This document shows positions 1 through 12,281 of a stretch of DNA of 64,000 bases, piece by piece. The notes beneath the pieces were generated by a model that saw nothing but the letters and a program-made list of their open reading frames with translations, ran no database searches and had not been told where the DNA came from. Positions within the stretch are counted from its first letter, which is position 1. Each line of letters begins with the position of its first letter. Source of the stretch: Archivesica marissinica (taxonomy: Eukaryota; Mollusca; Bivalvia; Venerida; Vesicomyidae); assembly GCA_014843695.1 (NCBI GenBank), contig CM026403.1:44795516-44859515 (forward strand), written 5' to 3'. The position numbers and the translations under genes are program-made.

Positions 1-430
1 AAAAGCAACTGTGTCTTACAACGGTATTGGTCGACACACTGGTCGAGTGGTTCAAGTTCTCGGACTGGTGACAATCTAAATATATCTTATAATAGAACTG
101 GTGAAAAGCAACTGTGTCTTACAACGGTATTGGTCGACACACTGGTCGAGTGGTTCAAGTTCTCGGACTGGTGACAATCTAAATATATCTTATAATAGAA
201 CTGGTGAAAAGCAACTGTGTCTTACAACGGTATTGGTCGACACACTGGTCGAGTGGTTCAAGTTCTCGGACTGGTGACAATCTAAATATATCATACAATA
301 GAACTGGCGAGAAACCCAACTCCGTCTTACCACGGAATTGGGCGACACATTGGTCGAGTGGTTCAAGTTCTCTCTTGGAGTTTCTCCATGAGGTAAGGCG
401 CGAGGTTTCAAATGAGGCAATCAGAAACCG
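1..430. repeat. 103-bp tandem repeat, about 4 copies
   Basis: Units begin near 1, 104, 207 and 310 and share a segment around 'ggtcgacacactggtcgagt'. The fourth copy is diverged. The array is cut by the window edge, so its full size is unknown. Short open frames on both strands follow the repeat and are not taken as genes. Confidence 0.9.
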
Positions 431-596
431 GAGTTATTTGGTAGGCCATCATAAAGTGTAGTTTGTCCTCAGTGTTTTTAAAATTAATTCTAATTTATGA
501 GTAAAATTAAATACTAGTATAATATATATTTGAACCTTAATATCCTACTAAAAATGGTTGCTTGCAAATCATCAAAATATTCCTCAAAGACTAATT

Positions 597-870
597 ACAA
601 TTTATGGTTATACACTGAATGTTTTAAACAATCACATTTAATTTCAAAGCATCTTGCATTAGTACAATTTAAGGTTATACACTGAATGTTTTAAACAATC
701 ACATTTAATTTCAAAGCATCTTGCATTAGTACAATTTAAGGTTATACACTGAATATTTTAAACAATCACATTTAATTTCAAAGCATCTTGCATTAGTACA
801 ATTTAAGGTTATACATTTTGGTTTATGAATGTCTTAAACAGTCACATTTAATTTCAAAGCATCTTGCATT
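597..870. repeat. 67-bp tandem repeat, about 4 copies
   Basis: The start 'acaatttaaggttatacact' recurs at 664 and 731, with related copies near 598 and 798. The unit is AT-rich and shows no coding potential. The last copy is diverged. Confidence 0.88.
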
Positions 871-1825
871 TAGATTTATTCCTAAGTTAATAACTTGTGC
901 AAAACAAATCTGTTCTTGCCATGCAAAACAATAGAGCTAGTTCTTTATTTACTGTAATTTGTTGTTTTATCATGTCAGAATTCCCTCCAGGTTCCATGCA
1001 AAAAACAATCGTACCATGATTTGTAGTATTGATAAACTTGTGATTAAAAATGTGTATGCCTGCAGCCACGGGGTGAAAAAAAACATGTTATGTGCAGTCT
1101 GACATGTACCTCATGCAATCCAGGGTCTTTGAGTACATAATTACTAGTATCACAAAGCCCCGAACGCTTGATGGAGAAGGTATACATGTCAGATTGATCA
1201 AGAGATACTTGTTCACCCGCTGAACGTTCGTCTGTGTGTGTGATTATCAATACTAACTATCAGTAGTATTATTATTTATATGCAGAAATCCTGGACAAGA
1301 TTTTTTAAATTCATACCTTAATGATGTTTCATACATAATTCATTCATCTATAATACGGAATAACCAATAAACTCTAGAATTTGTTAAAACCCACGCTTGT
1401 CTTCGGTGTCCAAAGTTACAGAAGTTGTGAAGAATTATTACGATATATATTTAAATGTCTGTAATAACTGAATCGCGATTTCCCATGTTACAAGGTTATC
1501 CTACAGTAGAAGTGCAAAGGGAGATCACCCATGGTATACCTCTACATAAATTGCTGGACAGTCGCTATTATGACCTAAGCTGTTGATGTAACTTTAAGCC
1601 CCAGCAACAAAGAACTTAGATATAGTATAGTAGCAAGCTGTATAATACTTATTTTACAATGAGCACTGTAAAATTCAATCCTCAAGTTACCTAAACTATT
1701 ACATTTATTTTCATTTTCTACATTTAATAATAAGTTACCAAATAATCCAGTTTCCTCTTGATAATATCTTCCACCTCAAGGAGTCTGACGATGGGCAGGG
1801 AAGTGCATGAACGAAGAATTCCTGT
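871..1825. other. Mostly featureless AT-rich stretch downstream of the minus-strand gene
   Basis: No gene or repeat is recognised here. A TTTATT on the plus strand at about 1704-1709 reads AATAAA on the minus strand, roughly 117 bases beyond the stop codon of the minus-strand gene at 1826. It is a plausible poly(A) signal for that gene. Confidence 0.4.
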
Positions 1826-2178
1826 TCAGTCCCAGGAGATCTGTAACCGATCCGGACGTCTCCGAACCCGAAGAGACCTGCGTGGAAGAGCAGGGGTAGG
1901 TACCTCTTCGGGCTCTGCAGGAAGATCAAGCAGGGGCAGATCAACCTCAGGGACAACCACCTCGAGGACAGGGACAACCACCTCGAGGACAGGGACAACC
2001 TCATCAGCCAGGATCAACTGAGTTTCCCACAAACCTACATCCACAAACTGGTCGAGTAACACAGCTTGCTCTCCATGCACTCCGACAGGCCCCACCAGAC
2101 CGGCATCATCAGTGATGACCACCCCATCGACAGCCTCCTCCATACTACTCCTGAACACCTCCTGGAACTGATCAGCAC
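1826..2178 (-). CDS. Exon 3 (last) of the minus-strand gene
   Basis: This is 353 bases including the stop. It follows the acceptor TCTATTTCCAG. It encodes an acidic region, then VPVLEVV-type repeats from a 21-bp tandem repeat (about 1950-2000), a Pro/Leu/Glu stretch, and an Arg-rich C-terminus (RRSLRVRRRPDRLQ). The frame joins exon 2 through a split Gly codon. Confidence 0.6.
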
Positions 2179-5100
2179 CTGGAAATAGAAAAGACTGCTT
2201 TAAGTGGCAAGAAACATTTAATTGAGTTTCATGAACATATATATTTAACCTTGCAGAACATTCATTGAATCTTTGGGGGACTACTCGACACATTGTTTGC
2301 TTCCATCCTTCAATGAACGTTGAACTCCTTAAATCGCTCACCATGGATCATGAAACCCGTTAAATCCATTTGAATCACTATGCACAAGTTGTTGTACTAC
2401 AACAGATTATATTTGGCCACAGTTGGATACTGAGAAAAACTATTGAGGTTTCATGTATGTTGATTTAGAGACCTAGTGGAAGTCGTGACAGCGCTGTGGT
2501 AGCGCGTTCGCTTCAGGTGCAAAAGGCCCAGAGTTGGAGCTCCAATGGAGCCATTATGACAGTGTCCTTAGGCAAGGTATTTAAATTCCATGTTGCCTCT
2601 TCTCTCTCCCTCGTGGCAATGGATTCCATCAGGAATGAAGTCTCGAGAGTGATTAATATAAGTTGTGAGAACTTGTTTCGCAATCAAGCTAAAATAAATT
2701 TGTAGAAAACTAAAGAGATCTAGTATTTGATGACTGTGGCCCTATTTGAACAAGAGAATTCAATAGTGATACAGTTACGCTTCAATGAAAAACTGTTTTA
2801 CTGTAACCATGGAAATTGTGTGTTATTTTGGCAATTAGCACTGAACAGTGTGTGAAATTGTGTTATTTTGGAATTAGATATGTCTATCAACCTTGACCTT
2901 GACATTATGCCATTGAACAGTGTATGAAATATCAACCTTGACCTTGACATTATGTCAGTGAACAGTGTGTGAAATTGTGTGGTTATTATGCAATATGATA
3001 CATCGATCAAACTTGACCGTGACATTATTAACTTGGATTAATATTGGATGACAATTAATCCACTTAGAGAGTTCACTACGAGAGCTGACCGCCCCATGGG
3101 CATCTCACCATGCATGGTTCACTATGAGTGCTGACCGCCCCATGGGCATCTCACCATGCATGGTTCACTATGAGTGCTGACCGCCCCATAGGCATCTCAC
3201 CATGCATGGTTCACTATGAGTGCTGACCGCCCAATGGGCATCTCACCATGCATGGTTCACTATGAGTGCTGACCGCCCCATGGGCCATGAGAAAGCATAA
3301 AATTGTGTGAGGAAATATCTTACGCCATGAGAAAGCATCAAAGTGTGTGAGGAAATGACTCAAAATGTGAGGAAGCATTAAATTGAGTGAGGAAATGTCT
3401 TACGCCATGAGAAAGCATCAAATTGTGTGAGGAAATGCCTTACGCCATGAGAAAGCACCAAATTGTGTGAGGAAATGTGTTATGCCATGAGAAAGCACCA
3501 AATTGTGTGAGGAAATGTCTTACGCCATGAGAAAGCACCAAATTGAGTGAGGAAATGTCTTACGCCATGAGAAAGCATTAAATTGAGTGAGGAAATGCCT
3601 TACGCCATGAGAAAGCATTAAATTGAGTGAGGAAATGCCTTACGCCATGAGAAAGCATTAAATTGAGTGAGGAAATGCCTTACGCCATGAGAAAGCATTA
3701 AATTGAGTGAGGAAATGCCTTACGCCATGAGAAAGCATTAAATTGAGTGAGGAAATGCCTTACGCCATGAGAAAGCACCAAATTGTGTGAGGAAATGTCT
3801 TACGCCATGAGAAAGCATTAAATTGTGTGAGGAAATGCCTTACACCATGATAAAGCATCAAATTGTGTGAGGAAATGTCTTACGCCATGAGAAAGCATTA
3901 AATTGAGTGAGGAAATGCCTTACGCCGTGAGAAAGCATCAAATTGAGTGAGGAAATGCCTTACGCCATGAGAAAGCATCAAATTGAGTGAGGAAATGCCT
4001 TACGCCATGAGAAAGCACCAAATTGTGTGAGGAAATGTCTTACGCCATGAGAAAGCACCAAATTGTATGAGGAAATGCCTTACACCATGAGAAAGCATCA
4101 AATTGTGTGAGGAAATGCCTTACGCCATGAGAAAGCATTAAATTGAGTGAGGAATGCTTACGCCATGAGAAAGCATAAATTGTGTGAGGAAATGTTTATG
4201 GGTTGTGGTTACGCCATGAGAAAGCATAAATTGGTGAGGAAATGCCTTACGCCATGAGAAAGCATAAATTGTGTGAGGAAATGCTTACGCCATGAGAAAG
4301 CATTAAATTGAGTGAGGAAATGCCTTACGCCATGAGAAAGCATCAAATTGTGTGAGGAAATGTCTTACGCCATGAGAAAGCATCAAATTGTGTGAGGAAA
4401 TGTCTTACGCCATGAGAAAGCATTAAATTGAGTGAGGAAATGCCTTACGCCATGAGAAAGCATTAAATTGAGTGAGGAAATGCCTTACGCCATGAGAAAG
4501 CATTATATTGAGTGAGGAAATGCCTTACGCCATGAGAAAGCATTAAATTGAGTGAGGAAATGCCTTACGCCATGAGAAAGCACCAAATTGTGTGAGGAAA
4601 TGTCTTACGCCATGAGAAAGCATTAAATTGTGTGAGGAAATGCCTTACACCATGATAAAGCATCAAATTGTGTGAGGAAATGTCTTACACCATGAGAAAG
4701 CATCAAATTGTGTGAGGAAATGCCTTACGCCATGAGAAAGCATTAAATTGAGTGAGGAAATTCCTTACTCCTTGAGAAAGCATCAAATTGAGTGAGGAAA
4801 TGCCTTACGCCTTGAGAAAGCATTAAATTGAGTGAGGAAATGCTTTACGCCATGAGAAAGCATTAAATTGAGTGAGGAAATGCCTTACGACATGAGAAAG
4901 CATTAAATTGAGTGAGGAAATGCCTTACGCCATGAGAAAGCATTAAATTGAGTGAGGAAATGCCTTACGCCATGAGAAAGCATTAAATTGAGTGAGGAAA
5001 TGCCTTACGCCATGAGAAAGCACCAAATTGTATGAGGAAATGCCTTACACCATGAGAAAGCATAACATTGTGTGAGGAAATGCCTTACGCCATGAGAAAG

Positions 5101-8100
5101 CACCAAATTGTGTGAGGAAATGTCTTACGCCATGAGAAAGCACCAAATTGTGTGAGGAAATGCCTTACGCCATGAGAAAGCACCAAATTGTGTGAGGACA
5201 TGTCTTACGCCATGAGAAAGCATCAAATTCTGTGAGGAAATGCCTTACGCCATGAGAAAGGATCAAATTGTGTGAGGAAATGTCTTACACCATGAGAAAG
5301 CATCAAATTATGTGAGGAAATGCCTTACGCCATGAGAAAGCACCAAATTGTGTGAGGAAATATCTTACGCCATGAGAAAGCATCAAATTATGTGAGGAAA
5401 TATCTTACCCGTGAGAAAGCATCAAATTGTGTGAGGAAATGTCTTACGCCATGAGAAAGCACCAAATTGTATGAGGAAATATCTGACGCCGTGAGAAAGC
5501 ATAAAATTGTGTGAGGAAATATCTTACGCTTGTGTGGTTTTGTTTATGCTGAGAAAGCATCAAATTGTGTGAGGAAATGTCTTACGCCATGAGAAAGCAT
5601 CAAATTGTGTGAGGAAATGTCTTACGCCATGAGAAAGCATCAAATTGTGAGGAAATGTCTTACGCCATGAGAAAGCATCAAATTGTGTGAGGAAATGTCT
5701 TACGCCATGAGAAAGCATAAAATTGTGTGAGGAAATATCTTACGCCGTGAGAAAGCATAAAATTGTGTGAGGAAATATTTTACGCCGTGAGAAAGCATCA
5801 AATTGTGTGAGGAAATGACTCAATGTGAGGAAGCATTAAATTGAGTGAGGAAATGTCTTACGCCATGAGAAAGCACCAAATTGTATGAGGAAATATCTTA
5901 CGCCGTGAGAAAGCATAAAATTGTGTGAGAAAATATCTTACGCCGTGAGAAAACATCAAATTGTGTGAGGAAATATTTTATGTGGTGAGAAAGCATCAAA
6001 TTGTATGAGGAAATATCTTACGCCATGAGAAAACATCAAATTGTGTGAGGAAATATTTTATGTGGTGAGAAAGCATCAAATTGTGTGAGGAAATATCTTA
6101 CGCCATGAGAAAGCATCAAATTGTGTGAGGAAATATCTTACGCCGTGAGAAAGCATAAAATTGTGTGAGGAAATGTCTTACGCCATGAGAAAGCATAAAA
6201 TTGTGTGAGGAAATGACTCAAAATGTGAGGAAGCATTACGCCATGAGAAAGCACAAATTGTGTGAGGAAATGCTATGAGAAGCATAAATTGAGTGAGGAA
6301 ATGTCTTACGCCATGAGAAAGCACCAAATTGTATGAGGAAATGTCTTACGCCATGAGAAAGCATCAAATTGTATGAGGAAATGCCTTACACCATGAGAAA
6401 GCATCAAATTATGTGAGGAAATGCCTTACGCCATGAGAAAGCACCAAATTGTGTGAGGAAATGTCTTACACGATGAGAAAGCATCAAATTGTGTGAGGAA
6501 ATATCTTACGCCGTGAGAAAGCATAAAATTGTGTGAGGAAATGTCTTACGCCATGAGAAAGCATCAAATTGTGTGAGGAAATGTCTTACGCCATGAGAAA
6601 GCATCAAATTGTGTGAGGAAATGTCTTACGCCGTGAGAAAGCATCAAATTGTATGAGGAAATGTCTTACGCCATGAGAAAGCATCAAATTGTGTGAGGAA
6701 ATGTCTTACGCCGTGAGAAAGCATAAAATTGTGTGAGAAAATATCTTACGCCGTGAGAAAACATCAAATTGTGTGAGGAAATATTTTATGTGGTGAGAAA
6801 GCATCAAATTGTATGAGGAAATATCTTACGCCATGAGAAAACATCAAATTGTGTGAGGAAATATTTTATGTGGTGAGAAAGCATCAAATTGTGTGAGGGA
6901 ATATCTTACGCCATGAGAAAGCATCAAATTGTGTGAGGAAATATCTTACGCCGTGAGAAAGCATAAAATTGTGTGAGGAAATGTCTTACGCCGTGAGAAA
7001 GCATAAAATTGTGTGAGGAAATGTCTTACGCCATGAGAAAGCATAAAATTGTGTGAGGAAATGACTCAAAATGTGAGGAAGCATTAAATTGAGTGAGGAA
7101 ATGTCTTACGCCATGAGAAAGCACCAAATTGTATGAGGAAATGTCTTACGCCATGAGAAAGCATCAAATTGTGTGAGGAAATGCCTTACGCCATGAGAAA
7201 GCACCAAATTGTGTGAGGAAATGTCTTACGCCATGAGAAAGCATCAAATTATGTGAGGAAATGTCTTACACCATGAGAAAGCATCAAATTGTGTGAGGAA
7301 ATGTCTTACACCGTGAGAAAGCATCAAATTGTGTGAGGAAATGTCTTACGCCATGAGAAAGCATCAAATTATGTGAGGAAATATTTTACGTGGTGAGAAA
7401 GCACCAAATTGTGTGAGGAAATGTCTTACGCCATGAGAAAGCACCAAATTGTATGAGGAAATATCTTACGCCGTGAGAAAGCATAAAATTGTGTGAGGAA
7501 ATATCTTACGCCGTGAGAAAACATCAAATTGTGTGAGGAAATATTTTATGTGGTGAGAAAGCACCAAATTGTGTGAGGAAATATCTTACGCCGTGAGAAA
7601 GCATCAAATTGTGTGAGGAAATGTCTTACGCCATGAGAAAGCATCAAATTGTATGAGGAAATGTCTTACACCATGAGAAAGCATCAAATTGTGTGAGGAA
7701 ATGTCTTACGCCATGAGAAAGCATACAATTGTGTGAGGAAATATTTTACGTGGTGAGAAAGCACCAAATTGTATGAGGAAATATCTTACGCCGTGAGAAA
7801 GCATAAAATTGTGTGAGGAAATGTCTTATGCCGTGAGAAAACACCAAATTGTGTGAGGAAATGTCTTATGCCGTGAGAAAGCACCAAATTGTGTGAGGAA
7901 ATGTCTTACGCCATGAGAAAGCATCAAATTGCGTGAGGAAATGGCTCATGCTGCGAAGAAGCCTACGCCATAAGAAAAAAATCACTTTGTGTGAGGAAAT
8001 GTCTCACGACATGAGGAAGCATCAAATTGTGTCAGATATGCCATGTATGGTATTACGGCAGATATCTTTAAAATGGGAAAGTACCCATCGAAGATGCACT

Positions 8101-11100
8101 CTCTATATGCATATCTATTTATTATCTATGCTACTAAACAATTGTCAAATTGCATTTTAATCCATTGCCTGCTGAGTAAATAAAATCACATTTGTAAACA
8201 ACATGATCCAGATCAGCCGTGGTGCAACACCATGTCTGATCAAGATCCATGTTGTTTGCTATTCAGCCAAGTGTTTTAGCTCCACTATCCGAATAGCAGA
8301 CATCATAGGGCCTGATCAGATGGAAAGTTTTGTGCCGTCTGATCTGGCTCTATGCTGTTTGCAAAAGTGATTTTATCTGACGCTAGCGTGTTAAATCAAA
8401 AATATTAAGGCTCAGGGCATTGAAATGAATCCTATTGATCATGCATAATTATACATTTGAAATTACGATAATGGTTAAAACTCGATGAAAACAAATGTAA
8501 AGTGTTATAATATCTTGTGCACTCCCAAAGTTGATATAGCCCATTTCTATGCTAGCTGCCTTCACTAAGCAAATACTAGAATCATTGTGCTATAAAGAAA
8601 AAATGTCATTACATGGTTATCTCCAGTGTGATGTTGTTGCATCATAGTGTAGTAAATCCTGCTATTAAAGGAAACATTTATTCTTTAGATTCATGAACTA
8701 ATCTTAAACATGGGAAACTTACCATCCACGCCATCGTCCTCAACGGTTGGCTGATCCATAACCTCCACAGGAACGTCTACCACGAGGTCGCTACCTGACT
8801 GGTCCACCACCACATCACCGTCAGGCTGGCCCACCACTACCACGTCACTGCTGGGCTGCTCCACCACTACCACGTCACTGCTGGGCTGCTCCACCACTAC
8901 CACGTCACTGCTGGGCTGCTCCACCACTACCACGTCACTGCTGGGCTGCTCCACCACTACCACGTCGCTGCACGACTGGTCTCCCTCCTCTGCCACGTCA
9001 ACCCCTACAATGATATAAAACATCTTGTCACAATCTAGTCATATATACAACAAGATGTATTCCTCATACCTTGGCCATTCACAATCATATGCAAGAATTG
9101 CGAGTGTTTGTCTGCCCTCGGCAGCATGTAAGCATGCCATTCACAATCATATGCAAGAAGTGTGAGTGTTTGTCTGCCCTCGGCAGCATGTAAGCATGCC
9201 ATTCACCATCATATGCAAGAATTGCGAGTGTTTGTCTGCTCTCGGCAACATGTAAGCATGCCATTCACAATCATTTGCATAAATTGCGAGTGTTTGTCTG
9301 CTCTCGGCAACATGTAAGCAATCAGAAATAGTTGTTTTATGTTCAATTATACTTGGTTAGCGTCACACTGTTTCAGAAAATGTTCCTTAGTTTATTTTAG
9401 TTTGATTGCGAAACAATTTCTTACAACTTATCATTGATTGACCGGTTTTTGATAACATAGACATTGTTGCCCTGGAAAGTAGTCCCAAGCATACATTATC
9501 TTTCAATTAATTCATTTCCATTTATCCATATCATTATAAAAAATAATACAAAGCTGCCATTTAAAATATTGACATATTATTGATACCCTCTAAAATGAAG
9601 AGTATCATTGTATAGTTACTGTCCAAATGTAACCTAACACATGTAATTAATAAATAACAACATAGCTATGGGGTCATTCTGGATCTTTATTCAAATTTTT
9701 TAAAGTCTATTTCTCAGTGTAGTTGTCATGGTAGGGACATATGAATTCATCAAATAAATATTGCATCTGACCACAGACCAGAACTTTCATTGAGCTCCCT
9801 AACTGCCTGGTAGACATTTGTCATGGCAGTAGGTGAGTATATCCTGTACTTAGAGACACATGGCGTTAGTCTGGCATGTAATAGTAATAATACTAATAAT
9901 CCATGAATGTCAAATGACGGTATTGAAGATATTAATATTCTTCACAAGTTCTCTTAATGTTAGTAAAAACATACAAGGTATGGCGGTTTTTGAGACACCC
10001 TGTACCATACTGAAATATCATTGTCAATTGATAATCATGTGACTTTCTGAAGCTGAAAATCCTCATTTTCATACACTTTGATTAAAAATGCAGTTGCTAT
10101 GCAACTGATAAAACCTGTTCTTGTTTATACTAGTTATAAAATGAAGGATTATTCACTTATTTTACGATGCATATTGGAAAACTATTTCAGCGGAATAAAT
10201 GATGCAGTGTCGAATACCTTGTATCGAAAACATGTACATATGGAAAACATGTCAACAGACGATATATTTATCTCTTTCGAGACCTTGTTCTCGCTACGAG
10301 AGAGGGGAGCCAATGTGGAAGTTAAATGCCTTGCCTTAGGGCACAATTGTAAAGGCTACAGCTGGGCGTGATCTCGGGGCCTTTTGCACATGAAGCTAAC
10401 ACGCTACCACTGCGCTATCACATGTTCTTTAAAAGTTTCGAAACATTATGTAACCGTGCGCTATTGGCGCGAGAACTCGTGCTTGGACGACAATAAATGA
10501 TGTCATATAAGACGTCATTAATGATGTCACTGACGGATCGAGTCTGAAAACGTTCTCGTTGACACCATTTCAACATGCAGTGGCTAGGCACGACAGGTAC
10601 AAACCAGTGAGAAATAAAATGTGTTATTCCATTGCTTTCAACCAGTGGAATAACACATTTTATTTCACCAATAATTTTCTATAAAATTACAGAACTAGAG
10701 CCTTCGTGGCCGATTGGTCTCGAGCGCCATTGCTCAAACTCGTCTTTCATTGCTGTCATCAGGACTGCAGGTTCGCTCCCTATCAGAGACAACTGATAAA
10801 TAGCGATAGGGCTATGTGAGCAAGTTGTCGCTTACAAATCAAATCAAACCAATTGTATTTACTGTCAGCATGGTACATACAATTATTATAAGATGTGTAT
10901 AGCTTTTGAGCAGCATCAATGTTGGAGAGTTGAGTGTTGGTTTATACCGAGGAAATGTTGGTGGTCTACTCTCCGCCACAACACACTGATCTCAATAATA
11001 ATCAGAAAATGATTGATGAGCAGGAGAAGAAAAAAACTACATGTACACGTATCCTGGAAAGTCATCATGCAACATAAGTCTTGGAAAAATACCGCCCCCC

Positions 11101-11225
11101 CCCGCAACCCCACTCCATCCGCGACGATAAATAATGAAACAGTCCCTAAAGTAAATAAAAGATAACTTACCATACACCCAGGTTGAGATCGCTGCTAACA
11201 CACGTCGTAGGATACGTCGGAACAT
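1826..11225 (-). CDS. Three-exon gene for an acidic, valine-rich repeat protein (229 aa predicted), unknown function
   Basis: Exons are 11225-11171, 9004-8723 and 2178-1826 (stop included). Both introns begin GTAAGT or GTGCT-flanked GT/AG sites as expected: donors TATG|GTAAGT and GATG|GTAAGT, acceptors TTGTAG|GG and TTCCAG|GT. Both junctions are phase 1, and each joined codon is GGG or GGT (Gly). An in-frame TAG lies seven codons upstream of the chosen ATG. The N-terminus is Arg-rich and hydrophobic (MFRRILRRVLAAISTWVY). The middle repeats the decapeptide SSDVVVVEQP about four times. The C-terminal part has VPVLEVV repeats and ends in an Arg-rich tail (RRSLRVRRRPDRLQ). I do not recognise the family. 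The Arg-rich tail resembles ends of some LTR-retrotransposon Pol proteins, a weak hint only. Intron 2 (about 6.5 kb) contains the large 40-bp satellite. Gene structure is inferred from splice-site and phase agreement, without transcript evidence. Confidence 0.62.
2475..2705 (+). mobile_element. tRNA-derived SINE, family B, near full length
   Basis: The head 'gtggtagcgcgttcgcttca' resembles a tRNA A box. It is followed by a B-box-like 'cagagttggagctcc', a body with 'ccctcgtggcaatggattcc', and a tail 'gagctaaaataaattt'-like. It lies in intron 2 of the minus-strand gene. Related pieces are at 10318-10424, 32148-32374, 37355-37460, 61735-61880 and 62068-62112. Confidence 0.75.
2815..3020. repeat. 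Short diverged tandem repeat, about 65 bp, 3 copies
   Basis: Variants of 'caaccttgaccttgacatta' and 'gaacagtgtgtgaaattgtg' recur three times. No coding sense is seen. Confidence 0.6.
3068..3288. repeat. 47-bp tandem repeat, about 5 copies
   Basis: The unit contains 'gttcactatgagtgctgacc' and 'gggcatctcaccatgcatg'. It directly abuts the 40-bp satellite, sharing 'gggccatgagaaagc' at the junction. Confidence 0.9.
3283..7965. repeat. 40-bp satellite, about 117 copies (4.7 kb)
   Basis: The core is 'ccatgagaaagcatcaaatt' followed by 'gtgtgaggaaatgtcttacg'. The period is exactly 40 over most of the array. Variants (cattaaattgag/gcct; caccaaattgtg/gtct; gtggtgagaaa with 'tattttatg') occur in blocks, so the array has higher-order structure. 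Patches near 4145-4290 and 6240-6290 lose single bases in homopolymers. The array lies in intron 2 of the minus-strand gene. It is not CRISPR because there are no unique spacers. Confidence 0.95.
8160..8690. other. No gene seen
   Basis: This intronic stretch of the minus-strand gene contains an imperfect inverted repeat around 'gatccagatcagccg' and 'ctgatcagatgg' (about 8200-8360). That could be a worn MITE, but no boundaries can be set. Confidence 0.3.
8723..9004 (-). CDS. Exon 2 of the minus-strand gene, with a 30-bp in-frame coding repeat
   Basis: This 282-base exon lies between TTGTAG and GTAAGT. It encodes an acidic segment in which SSDVVVVEQP is repeated about four times by a 30-bp tandem repeat (about 8846-8965). 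Because the unit is a multiple of three, copy-number change would alter only repeat length. The unit repeats are nearly identical in DNA, indicating recent expansion. Confidence 0.65.
9070..9325. repeat. 62-bp tandem repeat, about 4 copies
   Basis: 'ccattcacaatcatatgcaa' recurs at about 9075, 9137, 9199 and 9261. It lies in intron 1 of the minus-strand gene. Confidence 0.9.
9326..10317. other. No gene seen; trace of SINE B tail
   Basis: A diverged SINE-B 3' end occurs near 9388-9440 ('gattgcgaaacaatttctta', minus orientation). Otherwise this is plain AT-rich intron of the minus-strand gene. Confidence 0.35.
10318..10424 (-). mobile_element. SINE family B fragment
   Basis: This is a minus-orientation head and body fragment with 'aaatgccttgccttagggca' and 'taccactgcgctatcaca'. 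It is truncated. Confidence 0.6.
10605..10670. repeat. Short hairpin (about 27-bp arms)
   Basis: 'aataaaatgtgttattcca' is followed, after an 8-base loop, by its near-perfect inverse 'tggaataacacattttatt'. It could be a fold-back remnant or MITE. Confidence 0.7.
10690..10830 (+). mobile_element. tRNA-like SINE head of a third family
   Basis: 'ccttcgtggccgattggtct' resembles an A box and 'ggactgcaggttcgctccct' a B box. Only one copy is seen in this window. Confidence 0.4.
11171..11225 (-). CDS. Exon 1 of the minus-strand valine-rich protein gene
   Basis: This is 55 bases: ATG plus 18 codons and one base (G), ending at a consensus GTAAGT donor. It encodes an Arg-rich, hydrophobic N-terminus that could be a weak targeting sequence. 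An in-frame stop lies just upstream of the ATG. Confidence 0.55.
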
Positions 11226-11823
11226 GATCTGATACTTGTATAACTATCGAGATGCAAATAAGACGCTAGGAGGTTACAAATAAATATAGAAATATTTATA
11301 ACCAACGAAATACGCTAAGACGTGTTCTTATATACTGAGTTGGGACGTTCCATTTTTCAACACAGGGATAACAGGTAATATACAGGTTTAAAAGTCGTAA
11401 AACTAAATGTCCAATTTCGGATATTTTCCAATTCAATCCACGTTTATCGTTATATTATGTCTAATTGAACAAATTAACTTGTATGTCATTATATTAAATG
11501 AATGCGGCATATTTAAAGAACAACATTACCAACCCCCTTTACTAAAATGTACAGCGTCTAATTGGTCGTTGCTACCGGTTATTATTACAACCCGGGGCAG
11601 GCAAACCTTTATAATCGGTGATTGAATGTTTCTAGGAGCAAGCATAATATTATGTTATTTGTATAATTATGATCTTAACCAATCGGACGTGTGTTCCATC
11701 CTGTAGGCTATATTTTACTTTTCCAAATGTTTATAGAGGATTAGACAAACAAAAGAAGATATAAGTGTCCCACTTAATGTTTTGACCTCAGATAATTTAC
11801 TCTTACAATAAGGTCATAATATC

Positions 11824-12125
11824 AGTATCCAGGGGCGTAGCTTGATTGGGATGGATGTGTAGGCCAAGTTGACGGGTGGTTCGGGGGTCCTCCCTCGAAA
11901 TAAAATGTCTGCTTCATTGTCGGAGGTGCGTTTTGGATTTGGAATCGAACGACCCCGGGTTCGATATTCGGTCAGGCCACGTATGTAGTGTCATTGAGCA
12001 AGGCACCTCACACACATTGCTTAGTACTGGTTAATCGCTTAGGTCGGCTAAGCCTGCCCAGGAAAACATGTCTAAGTCCCCGCGAGGGGTTTGACATTAA
12101 AGGAACATACATACATACATACATA
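11824..12125 (+). mobile_element. SINE-like interspersed repeat with (CATA)n tail
   Basis: A B-box-like 'ccccgggttcgatattcggt' is followed by 'gtcattgagcaaggcacctc', a motif common in marine animal SINE bodies. The element ends in 'acatacatacatacat'. The 5' limit is uncertain. Confidence 0.45.
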
Positions 12126-12281
12126 TGATAACAGAGTTTATATGAGCAAGCTGTACATATATTCATGTTAAGCCACATACACACGTGTATGCCCAAACAA
12201 AGACATGTACATTGTATATTGATACTATTTGATACGCGTTTCCATTTCCTGGACTAAATGGTCCAGGAATACATATTAATA

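Noticed and set aside
3283..7965. CRISPR-like regular repeats
   Set aside because: The repeats are contiguous 40-bp units without unique spacers, in an animal genome. It is a satellite.
10916..11173. Minus-strand 85-codon frame beside exon 1 of the minus-strand gene
   Set aside because: It lies in intron 1 just after the GTAAGT donor and shows no homology.
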